Numbered from the stretch's first letter, positions 1-8,556 are shown. The stretch is DNA of 30,302 bases from Prevotellaceae bacterium (GCA_905371275.1 CAJPLH010000006.1:1-30302), one strand, 5' to 3'. Notes: generated from the letters alone by a model not told the origin. Numbers and translations: made by a program.

Positions 1-2907
1 CCACTAATAGAGGGAAGAGGAAGCATAGACGCGCATCTCAATCAGCGTTATATGTCTGCAGTTGACTTGAAACTTGATAAACTAGATTTATGTCTTCTGA
101 CGGGTATGACAGACACGCTCACCTTTGGAGGTAGTTTCAAAGGAATTTTAGAGGCATCTACCGACATGAAGCGAATGAAAGCAAAAGGTGCCATGCGTCA
201 ACTTCGTTTAATTGCTCCAAAGCGGGCTATTTTGGCGCGCGACATTGATTTTGCATTTCATACAAAACCTGATAGCACCACACTCCAAGCCTTTTCAGGA
301 GATATGCTTCTAGACTTTGCAGCACGCGGAGGCTTAGAACAAATAGGCAAAAAGGGTGGAGAACTCGCTCAAATTGTGCAGAAACAATTGAAGCATCGTA
401 GCATTGACCAAATCTATTTGCGCAAACGTTTGCCCAATATGGCATTACACATCGTGGGAGGAAATAATAACATCGTGAGCAACCTTTTGCGTTATCTTCA
501 CTATGAGGTTTCTACCTTCAAGTTGCACCTCGATGCCAATGCTCATGAAGGAATAAACGGTCATATGTCTGTAGGAGCTCTCAAACATGGAGCTCTAGTC
601 ATAGACACCATATTCGGACGTTTGCTGCACGTTGATGATCGTCTGCATTTCGCTGCTACAGTTCACAATGATAAGCGTAAAAATCCCAATCCATTTACCG
701 CAACGTTTGAAAGTAGTTTGCTGTCTCATGGTGTCAAAGCAGAACTTGCTTTCACTGACGCCAATAATAAAAAAGGACTTCAAGTGGGCGCCGAAGTAGA
801 AATGGAAGATGGTGGAACACGCATTCATCTCACCCCCGAAAAAGCAATTGTAGCCTATCGCGAATTTACAATCAATCCCGAAAACTTCGTCTTTTGGGGA
901 GATGATCGTCGTTTGCGCGCTAATGTAAATTTGTTGGCTGACGATGGCACTTCCTTGTCGTTGCACGGTGAAGAAGCAGATAGCACTTACAAGAACAATA
1001 TCTCTGTAGTTGTCAATCATTTGAATCTTGGAGAATTGGCGAGTGTTGTGCCATATTTGCCACCCATCAGCGGTGAACTGAATGCCGATTTTCATATTGT
1101 AGAGCAAAATAACCAGTTTGCAGCTGTCGGAACGGCTGAAGCAAAGAAATTTGGTTATCAAGGTGTTGTAATGGGAGATTTGGGAGGAGAATTATCTTAT
1201 CAGCCCACTGAAGATGGAAATCATCACGCTGAAACATTTGTCACATTTAATGGTAAAGAAATCGCTGAGGCTGTTGGTACTTATTTTACCAAAGACGAAG
1301 GTTCGTTTGCAGGAAAGGTTAAACTAAAGTCTTTGCCGATGAACATGATGGATGCTTTCCTCGAGGGGACACAAACCAAGATGAAAGGTGCCCTCAATGG
1401 AGAGTTAGCCGTCCAAGGCACTGCCGATAAACCTGTCGTCAATGGTTCTCTCTCTTTTGACAAAGCACATATATATAGTAATGTATATGGGGTAGATCTC
1501 ACAATGGATACAACAACGGTGTCTATCCACAATTCTGTGTTAGAACTCAAAGACTTTGCGCTTACAGCAGTTGATGGAAGTCCGCTCAAAATGTCTGGAA
1601 TCATCAATATGGAACGCCCTGATGCAATGTTCCTCAATCTGGATATGATAGCCAAGAAATTCCCTATCATTGACACGAAACGCAATCGTGAATCTTTGGT
1701 TTACGGTAAGGTGCTCACTAACTTTGCGGCTAACATCTATGGAACGCCTGATAAATTGGATGTCAGAGGTTTACTCACTGTTTTAGATAAAACAGATGTA
1801 ACCTATCTACTCTCAAATTCACCTATCAACAGTAGTGGAGAACTCTCCGACCTCGTCACTTTTACCGACTTCTCCGACACGTTGGTTGTCGAAAAAGCTG
1901 TAGCTCAACAAAACAGTTCCAGCTTGAATGTAGCATTGACTATTCGTCTTCGACAAGGTGCCAGATATAAATGCTTCCTTACTCCTAATGGTGATAGTTA
2001 TGTTGATGTTTCTGGAGAAGGAAACCTCGAACTTCGTATGCCCCCTCAAGGAGACATGCGTCTCACCGGACGCCTTACGCTCAATGAAGGCAAAATGAAC
2101 TATGAGCTTCCCGTTATTCCCCTTCGCACCTTTACGCTAGCCCCAGGCTCTTATGTTGATTTCACTGGAGAAATGATGAATCCAACGCTCAACATCACCG
2201 CCACAGAACGCGTGAAGAGCATCGTCACAGAGAATGACCATCAGCGCGCTGTCACCTTTGATGCTGGAGTAAAAATTTCTCGCACTTTGGAAGATATGGG
2301 ATTAGAATTTATCATTGATGCTCCCGAAGATTTGAAGATTAAAAATCAACTAGCGTCCATGAGCACCGAAGAGCGAGGAAAAGCAGCGGTAGCTTTGTTG
2401 GCCACAGGTATGTATATCTCTGACGACAATCTTTCTACTGGCGGTTTCAAAGCCTCAAATGCGTTGAATGCTTTCTTGCAAAGTGAAATTCAAAACATTG
2501 CGGGTAAGGCGCTTTCCACCATTGATTTATCGTTTGGCATGGAAAACGGAGTCAATGCAACGGGAGGAGCGACAACAGACTATTCCTTCCAATTCTCAAA
2601 ACGTTTCTTGAATAATCGTATGCGTGTGGTAATTGGAGGTAAAGTTTCCTCTGGTGCTGATCAAGCCACGACAGCAGAATCTGTCATCGACAACATCTCG
2701 CTGGAATATCGTCTTGATGCCAATAGCACGCGTTACATACGCTTGTTTTACGACCGTGGTAGTCGAGATCCGCTAGAAGGGCAACTCACTAAAACGGGTT
2801 TGGGTGTTGTGATGCGTCGCAAGTCTAATAATCTTTTAGACCTTTTCCGTTTCAATTCTCGTAAAACCCCTACAACCCCAAAGCCACAAACTAGTAGTGC
2901 ACAATAG
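1..2907 (+). CDS. tamB: Translocation/assembly module protein TamB, C-terminal part (cut by window edge)
   Basis: The frame is open from base 1, so the gene starts upstream of the window; the first ATG inside (position 52) is probably internal. The visible part is about 968 residues. It is made of long beta-rich stretches and ends in the conserved TamB/YtfN (DUF490) C-terminal domain: a GKMNYELPVIP-type segment, then LNAFLQSEIQNIAGKAL and a final beta-rich block containing SLEYRLDANSTRYIRLFYDR. TamB proteins are anchored in the inner membrane, span the periplasm as a beta-taco and work with the Omp85 protein TamA in outer-membrane protein assembly and/or phospholipid transport. The next gene, on the same strand, encodes an Omp85-family protein, which fits a tamB-tamA operon. 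The family call is firm; the N-terminal anchor cannot be checked here. Confidence 0.9.
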   Translation, partial: PLIEGRGSIDAHLNQRYMSAVDLKLDKLDLCLLTGMTDTLTFGGSFKGILEASTDMKRMKAKGAMRQLRLIAPKRAILARDIDFAFHTKPDSTTLQAFSGDMLLDFAARGGLEQIGKKGGELAQIVQKQLKHRSIDQIYLRKRLPNMALHIVGGNNNIVSNLLRYLHYEVSTFKLHLDANAHEGINGHMSVGALKHGALVIDTIFGRLLHVDDRLHFAATVHNDKRKNPNPFTATFESSLLSHGVKAELAFTDANNKKGLQVGAEVEMEDGGTRIHLTPEKAIVAYREFTINPENFVFWGDDRRLRANVNLLADDGTSLSLHGEEADSTYKNNISVVVNHLNLGELASVVPYLPPISGELNADFHIVEQNNQFAAVGTAEAKKFGYQGVVMGDLGGELSYQPTEDGNHHAETFVTFNGKEIAEAVGTYFTKDEGSFAGKVKLKSLPMNMMDAFLEGTQTKMKGALNGELAVQGTADKPVVNGSLSFDKAHIYSNVYGVDLTMDTTTVSIHNSVLELKDFALTAVDGSPLKMSGIINMERPDAMFLNLDMIAKKFPIIDTKRNRESLVYGKVLTNFAANIYGTPDKLDVRGLLTVLDKTDVTYLLSNSPINSSGELSDLVTFTDFSDTLVVEKAVAQQNSSSLNVALTIRLRQGARYKCFLTPNGDSYVDVSGEGNLELRMPPQGDMRLTGRLTLNEGKMNYELPVIPLRTFTLAPGSYVDFTGEMMNPTLNITATERVKSIVTENDHQRAVTFDAGVKISRTLEDMGLEFIIDAPEDLKIKNQLASMSTEERGKAAVALLATGMYISDDNLSTGGFKASNALNAFLQSEIQNIAGKALSTIDLSFGMENGVNATGGATTDYSFQFSKRFLNNRMRVVIGGKVSSGADQATTAESVIDNISLEYRLDANSTRYIRLFYDRGSRDPLEGQLTKTGLGVVMRRKSNNLLDLFRFNSRKTPTTPKPQTSSAQ

Positions 2908-2957
2908 CCTTGCACACTAGCTCAACCTCTTATATCCTATTAAGACTATTATCGCTT

Positions 2958-5606
2958 ATGATGCGAATATTTGCTATACCTTCTGCTTATCTTCATAGGC
3001 ATTCCTGCAGAATTAAAACAACGATGGGCACAGCATCGCTATGCCTTGCTTTATTGATGTTTAATGCTTGCTCCCTCACCGATAAATTGCCAGAAGGAGA
3101 ACAACTCTACACAGGAGTGAAGCGGGTGACCTATCATTTACCCACTACAAGTAACAATAGTAATGGAAAGTCGCAAGCTGCATCTGACAGTGCAGGCGTC
3201 ATCACTTCGATAGCTAATGCTGTAGAAGCCATTGACCGTGCCGTAAATGGAGGAGTAAAAGGGCTGGCTTCCGTTTCAGAACTGGAGAAGCGTGATAGAA
3301 AAACACTCACTCCGGCTGAAAGAAAGTTGTTAGATTTCAAGGCAGAACAAGCTGATGAGAATCTTTCTGTTGTTCGCTCCGAACTTGATGCAGTATTTGC
3401 TTTTCCTCCCAATGGAGCTCTCTTTGGATCGTCCAAGTATTCAACACCTTGGAAACCTGCTTTATGGACGTACAACACATTTGTCGATTCTAAGAATGCG
3501 ATAGGGAAGTGGCTTTTCAAAGCATTTGCTGAACCTCCCGTGCTCATTTCGAGTGTCGCGCCACAAATGCGCACCAAGGTCGCAACATCCACACTCCACA
3601 ACTATGGTTATTTGCGTGGAAAGGTGGACTACGACATTGTGACAAGCAGTAATCCTCTTAAAGCAAAACTTGCTTACGACGTAACTCCTGGACTCCTTTT
3701 CTATTTAGATTCCATTGAATATCGACAGTTTGATCCCATTGCAGACTCTCTTTTGGCGCGCACTCGCCATAAATCTCTCTTGCACCGTGGAAGTCCTTTT
3801 AGCAGAACACAGTTGGCTGGAGAACAAATGCGCATCGAAAGTTTGATGCGAAACAATGGATATTATTTCTACACAGCACCCACAACAACTTTCCAAGCCG
3901 ACACAACACGACACACGGGCTATGTTGATTTGCGTGTGCAACCTAATCCAAACCGTGCAGCAAACACACGACGTCCATGGTATATGGGACACACTTATGT
4001 TGTCATTCACGATAATCTAGACAGCCCCATCACTGGTCAACTGCAGCGTGAAGGGTATACCTATTTCTTTCCAGGTAAGAACATCCCTATGAAATCGGGA
4101 TTGTGGAGAAGGTCTGTGGCACATATCCAAGGAGAACGCTATGCTCTTTCTGATCAGAAGACTACGCAAGAGCAACTTTATGCCTTGGGCATTTTCTCAT
4201 CGCTTGATATGGAGTATTATCCTCGAGATACATCTGCATCTTGCGACACTCTCGATCTCCGCATCAATGCAACGTTAGGGTATCCTTATGAATCTGGGCT
4301 GGAAATGAATGCAACACTCAAGAGCAACGATCAAGTAGGGCCCGGAATCAGTTACGAACTGTCGCGTCACAATGCGTTTCGTGGTGCGGAAACTGTTGCT
4401 TTGAAACTATTCGGTAGTTACGAGTGGCAAATGGGAAAAAACAGTGCAGCAAATAGCGCACTACTCAATAGTTATGAACTCGGCACGCAATTGAGTTTCA
4501 AATTACCTCGACTTATGATGCCTTGGTTCAATCCTGCTGCAATGGGACGCCGTGCTAGGCGTCGACTTCAGTTGGCACGAGCAGATGCCATCGTTAGAGG
4601 ATTAGCTATGCCTTATCGACTCAATGATGAGCGCCCTCTCAATGGAACCACCACTTTTGCTCTCAATGCCGATTGGCGCAATCGTTCTGGATTCTTCCAG
4701 TTTGTCACCTTTGGAGGAAACATGACTTATAAATGGTCGAGGGAACAACATGTGCGTCATGAACTTTCGCCCATCACCATCGAATACAACAGCATTCTCA
4801 ACACCACTGCTGTTTTCGACTCTATCACGAGAGTAAATCCTGCACTCTATGTTTCGATGCGCAATCAATTTGTGCCTTCAATGAGTTATCTCTTCACATA
4901 TAATTCACCCACCAACAAGCGCAACCCTTTTTGGTTTCAGTTCTATGTGAAAGAATCGGGTAATGTGACCTCTGCACTATATGCACTTGCCGGAGAACAG
5001 TTGAGTAAGCCCGACAAATCATTGCTCGGTTCTCCTTTTGCGCAGTTCCTCAAATCAACGGTTGAGATGCACTATTCTTATCAACTTTCAGAGCGTTTCA
5101 CCCTTGCCACACGTGCCTTTGTTGGAGCTGTCTATGCTTATGGCAACAGCACGCGCGCTCCCTTTGGTGAACAATTTTATGTTGGTGGGGCAAATAGTGT
5201 GCGAGCCTTTGCCGTTCGCTCCATCGGTCCTGGAGGTTACAATGCTCCTCATAGCAATTATTCCTACATAGATCAAACGGGTGACTTCAAACTAGAAGCC
5301 AATGCTGAATTGCGCGCGCATCTGTTTGGTTCGCTTCACGGAGCCGTTTTCCTCGATGCTGGTAATGTTTGGCTACTGCGTCCTGATGATCAGCGTCCGA
5401 ACTCTCAGTTGTCACTGTCCAATCTCCACCGCCTAGCTTTAGGCACTGGAGTAGGACTACGATATGATATGCAGTTCCTCGTCCTCCGCTTCGATCTCGG
5501 TGTCGGACTTCATGCGCCTTACAAGACCACCCGAAGCGGGTTCTACAACATGAACTCGTTTGCCGAAAGTCTTGCCTTCCACTTTGCCATTGGCTATCCT
5601 TTCTAG
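2958..5606 (+). CDS. tamA: TamA/BamA-like Omp85-family outer membrane protein with lipoprotein-type N-terminus
   Basis: This is an Omp85 (surface antigen D15) protein of about 880 residues and the presumed partner of the preceding TamB. A TTG at 2910 would extend the frame 16 codons further; I prefer the ATG-ATG at 2958/2961, about 50 bp after the tamB stop. An ATG at 3024 is also possible. A hydrophobic stretch ending LLMFNAC followed by SLTDKLPEGEQLY matches the lipid-modified start usual for Bacteroidota TamA-like proteins (Cys, then x-PEGE-x-L). Periplasmic POTRA-like regions follow, then a C-terminal beta barrel of roughly 400 residues. The barrel carries the diagnostic VGGANSVRAF...GPGGYN motif (the VRGF region, here with A for G) and ends in aromatic F. 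It inserts in the outer membrane. TamA is preferred over BamA because of tamB linkage and the lipobox. Confidence 0.85.
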   Translation: MMRIFAIPSAYLHRHSCRIKTTMGTASLCLALLMFNACSLTDKLPEGEQLYTGVKRVTYHLPTTSNNSNGKSQAASDSAGVITSIANAVEAIDRAVNGGVKGLASVSELEKRDRKTLTPAERKLLDFKAEQADENLSVVRSELDAVFAFPPNGALFGSSKYSTPWKPALWTYNTFVDSKNAIGKWLFKAFAEPPVLISSVAPQMRTKVATSTLHNYGYLRGKVDYDIVTSSNPLKAKLAYDVTPGLLFYLDSIEYRQFDPIADSLLARTRHKSLLHRGSPFSRTQLAGEQMRIESLMRNNGYYFYTAPTTTFQADTTRHTGYVDLRVQPNPNRAANTRRPWYMGHTYVVIHDNLDSPITGQLQREGYTYFFPGKNIPMKSGLWRRSVAHIQGERYALSDQKTTQEQLYALGIFSSLDMEYYPRDTSASCDTLDLRINATLGYPYESGLEMNATLKSNDQVGPGISYELSRHNAFRGAETVALKLFGSYEWQMGKNSAANSALLNSYELGTQLSFKLPRLMMPWFNPAAMGRRARRRLQLARADAIVRGLAMPYRLNDERPLNGTTTFALNADWRNRSGFFQFVTFGGNMTYKWSREQHVRHELSPITIEYNSILNTTAVFDSITRVNPALYVSMRNQFVPSMSYLFTYNSPTNKRNPFWFQFYVKESGNVTSALYALAGEQLSKPDKSLLGSPFAQFLKSTVEMHYSYQLSERFTLATRAFVGAVYAYGNSTRAPFGEQFYVGGANSVRAFAVRSIGPGGYNAPHSNYSYIDQTGDFKLEANAELRAHLFGSLHGAVFLDAGNVWLLRPDDQRPNSQLSLSNLHRLALGTGVGLRYDMQFLVLRFDLGVGLHAPYKTTRSGFYNMNSFAESLAFHFAIGYPF

Positions 5607-5707
5607 GAGAAAGAGTTGGATTGGCAATGCGAACTCCATCCTACAATAAATACCAAAGAGGATTACACCGGAAAAAGATGGTAATGAAACAGTAGAAGCC
5701 AACAACT

Positions 5708-5743
5708 CCAATCGGTCATTAGATCCTGAACAAATTTTATTTG
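5708..5743. repeat. Isolated end fragment of the dispersed TIR element
   Basis: The run ccaatcggtcattagatcctgaacaaatttt closely matches one terminus of the 192-bp element at 20923-21118 (read on the opposite strand) for about 31 bp and then diverges. It lies about 100 bp after the TamA-like stop codon. No partner end was found nearby, so it is a relic or a solo end. Confidence 0.7.
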
Positions 5744-5751
5744 TTTCAATA

Positions 5752-5804
5752 GCCCTTTAGGGTAATACACTTTCATAGCTCAGGGCACAAGTCCTGGGCT
5801 TTTT
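5752..5804 (+). terminator. Paired-hairpin repeat, likely terminator of the tamB-tamA operon
   Basis: A short stem (gccct tt agggt) is followed after 13 bases by a stronger one: agctcagg at 5777-5784 pairs with cctgggct at 5793-5800 (one G-U), loop gcacaagt, and then a run of T. The second hairpin plus T-tract reads as a Rho-independent terminator for the rightward tam operon. The two-hairpin arrangement also resembles REP-type palindrome pairs common in Bacteroidota intergenic DNA; that comparison is from memory. Confidence 0.6.
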
Positions 5805-6106
5805 GTTATTATTCTCCTAAGGGGGGAGATAATGACAAGGGCATCTGCCTGCAATTGGGGTTTAAGCAGCCAACAGTCAAATAAAGTCTGTTCTGGCACA
5901 AATTGCCGATATGATTTTAGGAAAACTTTGCGTATCGTACTCTTTAATTTAACGCCCAAATTCGAACTGAGAAAAAGTTGTTGGGAATTATGCGATTCTC
6001 AGAGCATTTGAAAATCGCAGCATTCCAAGGTTTTTTCAGGGAAATCGGCCTTGAATTCGCAAATTCAACTTGTTTACGAAGAATCGACGGGTCGTTTTGA
6101 AAAAAT

Positions 6107-6136
6107 GACGGCTTGTTTCATCACAAACAAGCCGTC
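6107..6136 (-). terminator. Perfect 12-bp stem-loop with U-tract on the minus strand
   Basis: gacggcttgttt pairs perfectly with aaacaagccgtc across a 6-base loop (catcac). Read leftwards, the stem is followed directly by ATTTTTTC, the layout of a Rho-independent terminator. It lies about 370 bp beyond the tRNA-Arg terminator, so what it terminates is unclear: either read-through from the tRNA or an unrecognised leftward transcript. Confidence 0.6.
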
Positions 6137-6232
6137 GTTCGAGTGATTTTAAGGGACATTTCTCAAATTCCTTCCCTTGTAATATTGAAAACATCCGACG
6201 GAATTTTATTTTCGTCGGCGAAAATCGTTTAA

Positions 6233-6261
6233 AAGTCAGAGTAAGTCAGAAAAAAGTCAGA
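6233..6261. repeat. Three phased copies of AAGTCAGA
   Basis: AAGTCAGA occurs at 6233-6240, 6243-6250 and 6254-6261. The start-to-start distances are 10 and 11 bp, one helical turn each, so all copies face the same side of the DNA. This is an iteron- or operator-like layout, but no promoter or nearby gene supports a function. Confidence 0.5.
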
Positions 6262-6455
6262 GAGTTATGCAAAATTTGTTGGACGAACGATTTTGAATTC
6301 AGGCTGGAAACATTATTTTCATCCTAGTTTACTCCAAATTCTGACAAAAATTCGACCTTCATTTTAACAGACTTCGGACTATTTTCTCTTAACTATGCTT
6401 AAAAATTTGTGGTCGGACATTTAGTGGATGGGGATTGCGAATGAATACAAGGTGA

Positions 6456-6496
6456 AAAAGAAAAAGCCGCATCAAAACGAATTGGTTTTGACACGG
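6456..6496 (-). terminator. Rho-independent terminator of the tRNA-Arg gene
   Basis: On the minus strand CCGTGTCAAAAC pairs with GTTTTGATGCGG over 12 positions (two G-U pairs) with a 6-base loop, followed by CTTTTTCTTTTT. It begins about 10 bp after the tRNA 3' end, as expected for a monocistronic tRNA. Confidence 0.8.
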
Positions 6497-6505
6497 ATTT
6501 TTCAG

Positions 6506-6580
6506 TGATTCCGTTGGGGTTCGAACCCAAGACCCACAGCTTAGAAGGCTGTTGCTCTAATCCAACTGAGCTACGGAACC
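6506..6580 (-). tRNA. tRNA-Arg (anticodon TCT)
   Basis: Read on the minus strand it folds as a full cloverleaf. The acceptor stem is GGTTCCG with CGGAATC and an A discriminator; the D arm is GCTC/GAGC; the anticodon stem is ACAGC/GCTGT around loop CTTCTAA, giving anticodon TCT (decodes AGA). The T arm is TTGGG/CCCAA with loop TTCGAAC. The 3' CCA is not encoded (genomic CTG). It has its own upstream promoter and downstream terminator. Confidence 0.95.
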
Positions 6581-6625
6581 TTAGTTCGAGTTATTAAATG
6601 TGGGTGCATAACTCGAATTCGATTG

Positions 6626-6657
6626 CAAAGTTAGCAATTTTCTATGATTTGAACAAA
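6626..6657 (-). promoter_or_regulatory. Bacteroidota-type promoter of tRNA-Arg
   Basis: On the minus strand a TTTG (6657-6654) is followed after 20 bp by TAACTTTG (6633-6626), matching the -33 TTTG / -7 TAnnTTTG consensus known for Bacteroides. The -7 box ends about 46 bp upstream of the tRNA 5' end, and no other gene lies between. Confidence 0.7.
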
Positions 6658-6670
6658 TGTTGTTCTGATT

Positions 6671-7861
6671 TTATTCTACATAGAGCACTAAACCTTTGAG
6701 ATATTCGCCTTCTGGATGATAGATGTTGATGGGATGGTCGTCAGGCTGGTGGAGCTGATGCAAGATTCTCACATGTCGTTTGCTCTGTGCCGCTGCGGTA
6801 AATACTGCAAGTCGGAATTGGTCTTTGTTGACTGCTTGCGAACAAGAGAAGGTAAAGACGATACCTCCAGGACGTATTTTGGCAAAGGCTGCTGCATTGA
6901 GACGTGTGTATCCTTTTAGAGCGTTGCGGAGTGCATCCTTGTGCTTTGCAAAGGCAGGAGGGTCTAATACAATGAGATCATAGTCGCTTCCTGCGCGTTG
7001 TAAATATTTGAAAGCGTCTTCAGCGAAGGCGTCATGGCGATTGTCGTTAGGAAAGTTGAGCGCAATGTTCTGTTTGGTGAGTTCTATGGCCTTTGCACTT
7101 ACATCTACGCTATGAACCAAGTTGGCAGCACCGCGCATAGCATACACCGAGAAGCCCCCAGTATAGCAAAACATATTCAGTACGTTCTTACCGCGGCTAT
7201 AATGTTCAAGTAGTGCACGATTGTCGCGTTGATCAATGAAGAAGCCTGTTTTTTGACCATAAAGCCAGTCGATATGAAACTTTAGTCCGTTCTCCAAAGC
7301 TATATTCTCGGAAGTGTTGCCACGCAAGAAACCGTTCTCCTGACCGAGTTCTGCTTTATAAGGCAGAGTCGTCTCACTTTTATAATAGACATTGACTATT
7401 TGTCCCTCTGTGGCTTCGAGTATAGCGTCTGCAATGGCTTCACGACAGACGTGCATCCCCACCGAGTGAGCTTGCATCACTGCTGTTTTGCCAAATATGT
7501 CAATGATTAAGCCAGGGAGTTGGTCGCCTTCTCCATGTATTAAACGATAGATATTATGTTCGCTTTCTCGATTAGTATAGCCTAATATGGTTCTCAATTG
7601 AAAGGCTTGACGCAGTCGAGAAGTCCAAAAATGATTGTCTATAACAATATCCTCGAAACTGAGAATTCTCACGGCAATGGAGCCAATTTGATAATGACCA
7701 AGTGCGATGAATGCACCTTCGTGATCAACAACACGGACAATTTCGCCTTCTTCTATGTGTTGATTGCGCGGTTGTGTGCCTTGAATTGCCCCTGAAAAAA
7801 TCCAGGGATGGAAACGTTTTATGCTTTCTGCTTTGCCTCGGCGAAGTTGAAGAGTAATCAT
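6671..7861 (-). CDS. rlmI: Class I SAM-dependent rRNA methyltransferase, RlmI-like
   Basis: This 396-residue protein has the length and layout of RlmI (23S rRNA 5-methylcytosine methyltransferase). An N-terminal PUA-like RNA-binding domain (about 1-80, with RFHPWIFSGAI and GEIVRVVDHEGAFIALGHY) is followed by a Rossmann methyltransferase fold: the SAM loop NMFCYTGGFSVYA, the acidic strand VDVSAKAI, the DLIVLDPPAFAKHK motif and a C-terminal FSCSQAV. It would methylate 23S rRNA in the cytoplasm using S-adenosylmethionine. The exact target base is inferred from E. coli RlmI; a paralogue with another site (RlmK-type) cannot be excluded. It is the last protein gene of the leftward glgB run, 15 bp after the exonuclease gene. 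Confidence 0.88.
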   Translation of the reverse strand: MITLQLRRGKAESIKRFHPWIFSGAIQGTQPRNQHIEEGEIVRVVDHEGAFIALGHYQIGSIAVRILSFEDIVIDNHFWTSRLRQAFQLRTILGYTNRESEHNIYRLIHGEGDQLPGLIIDIFGKTAVMQAHSVGMHVCREAIADAILEATEGQIVNVYYKSETTLPYKAELGQENGFLRGNTSENIALENGLKFHIDWLYGQKTGFFIDQRDNRALLEHYSRGKNVLNMFCYTGGFSVYAMRGAANLVHSVDVSAKAIELTKQNIALNFPNDNRHDAFAEDAFKYLQRAGSDYDLIVLDPPAFAKHKDALRNALKGYTRLNAAAFAKIRPGGIVFTFSCSQAVNKDQFRLAVFTAAAQSKRHVRILHQLHQPDDHPINIYHPEGEYLKGLVLYVE

Positions 7862-7876
7862 AGGGTTGTTAGGATA

Positions 7877-8494
7877 TTAAATGCCTGATGTGAGTTTGTA
7901 TTGCTTGTTGCCTGTGAGTTCTTTCATTTTGGAAAAAAGTAACAAGCAAGCGCTGGCGTCTGTGGCTGCATAGATGCGCTGTTTTTCATCAAGGGCATCA
8001 GCTTCCCAATTGGAGAGTTGAGCATTCTTTGATATGCGTAGGCGAAAGAAGTTGGCAAATAGCTTTGCTAAACTCATATCTTCTATCCCCATTTGGGCTG
8101 CTATTTGTTGTAAATCAATGAAGTTCTTGGGTTTGAAACGAGGGTATCTTTGTGCTAATTGGTGTGTGTCGTCTTTGAGTGACAAACCAACTTTTCCGAT
8201 TTTCTCGTCTTCTAAAAAACTAATCAACGAATCAGGAAACCCCATATAATTGAGGCGAAAGAGAAAACAAATCTCTGAAGTCGCTATTTGGATGAGAGCG
8301 ACTTTATATTGAATTCCTCGCCGAAACGAAGGGCGTGTTTCGGTGTCTATTCCCACTATACTGTGTTTTCGCAGATAGTCAATGGCGCGGTTGGCTTCGC
8401 TTTCACTTTGTACTACGACAATGCGACCATTGAATGTGTAGCGGGGGAGGGTAGGAATTAGTTTCTTATCTGTACGAACAAAAAGTTCTTGCAT
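7877..8494 (-). CDS. RNase D/WRN-like 3'-5' exonuclease
   Basis: This is a 205-residue single-domain DEDDy exonuclease. Motif I is GIDTETRPSF (D50, E52), motif II is KVGLSLKDD (D108) and motif III is YAATDA (Y175-x3-D179), so all four metal-binding acids and the tyrosine are present. It lacks the HRDC domain of full RNase D and so resembles the short WRN-exonuclease-type proteins of Bacteroidota. The substrate (RNA or DNA) cannot be told from sequence. It sits 15 bp before the RlmI-like gene, which hints at RNA processing or co-transcription with rRNA modification. Confidence 0.85.
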   Translation of the reverse strand: MQELFVRTDKKLIPTLPRYTFNGRIVVVQSESEANRAIDYLRKHSIVGIDTETRPSFRRGIQYKVALIQIATSEICFLFRLNYMGFPDSLISFLEDEKIGKVGLSLKDDTHQLAQRYPRFKPKNFIDLQQIAAQMGIEDMSLAKLFANFFRLRISKNAQLSNWEADALDEKQRIYAATDASACLLLFSKMKELTGNKQYKLTSGI

Positions 8495-8530
8495 AATGTC
8501 TGAAATAATGAAGAGGCTGTCGTGCTTAAT

Positions 8531-8556
8531 CCCAATCGGTCATTAGAACCTTAATT
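8531..8556. repeat. Solo terminus of the dispersed TIR element
   Basis: cccaatcggtcattagaacc plus a few bases matches the outer 17-20 bp of the element at 20923-21118. It occupies the 65-bp gap between the DUF5063 gene and the exonuclease gene and has no partner end. Confidence 0.65.

Larger units (their letters stand above)
5808..6455. other. AT-rich non-coding stretch with several stem-loops
   Basis: No convincing gene lies here on either strand. Structures seen are a weak 7-bp stem (tgcgatt at 5991-5997 with aatcgca at 6012-6018), a perfect 12-bp stem at 6107-6136, a 9-bp stem with one G-U at 6195-6218 (loop ttttat), and three phased AAGTCAGA copies at 6233-6261. I found no TAnnTTTG promoter box between 6140 and 6450 on either strand. 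It may be decayed sequence or hold an unrecognised RNA. Confidence 0.5.

Noticed and set aside
595..1161. 188-codon minus-strand frame inside tamB
   Set aside because: It is antisense to a clear TamB coding region, and its translation shows no domain or signal.
2910..2957. TTG at 2910 as the start of the TamA-like gene
   Set aside because: It is possible, but a rarer start codon would add 16 residues before a tandem ATG at 2958/2961 with no gain for the signal sequence.
5457..5711. 84-codon minus-strand frame over the end of the TamA gene
   Set aside because: It overlaps the C-terminal barrel, including the terminal strand, of a well-supported gene and has no recognisable content.
6107..6261. 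CRISPR-like or origin-like array
   Set aside because: Only three 8-bp repeats without spacers of constant unique sequence; no cas, parA/B or rep gene nearby.
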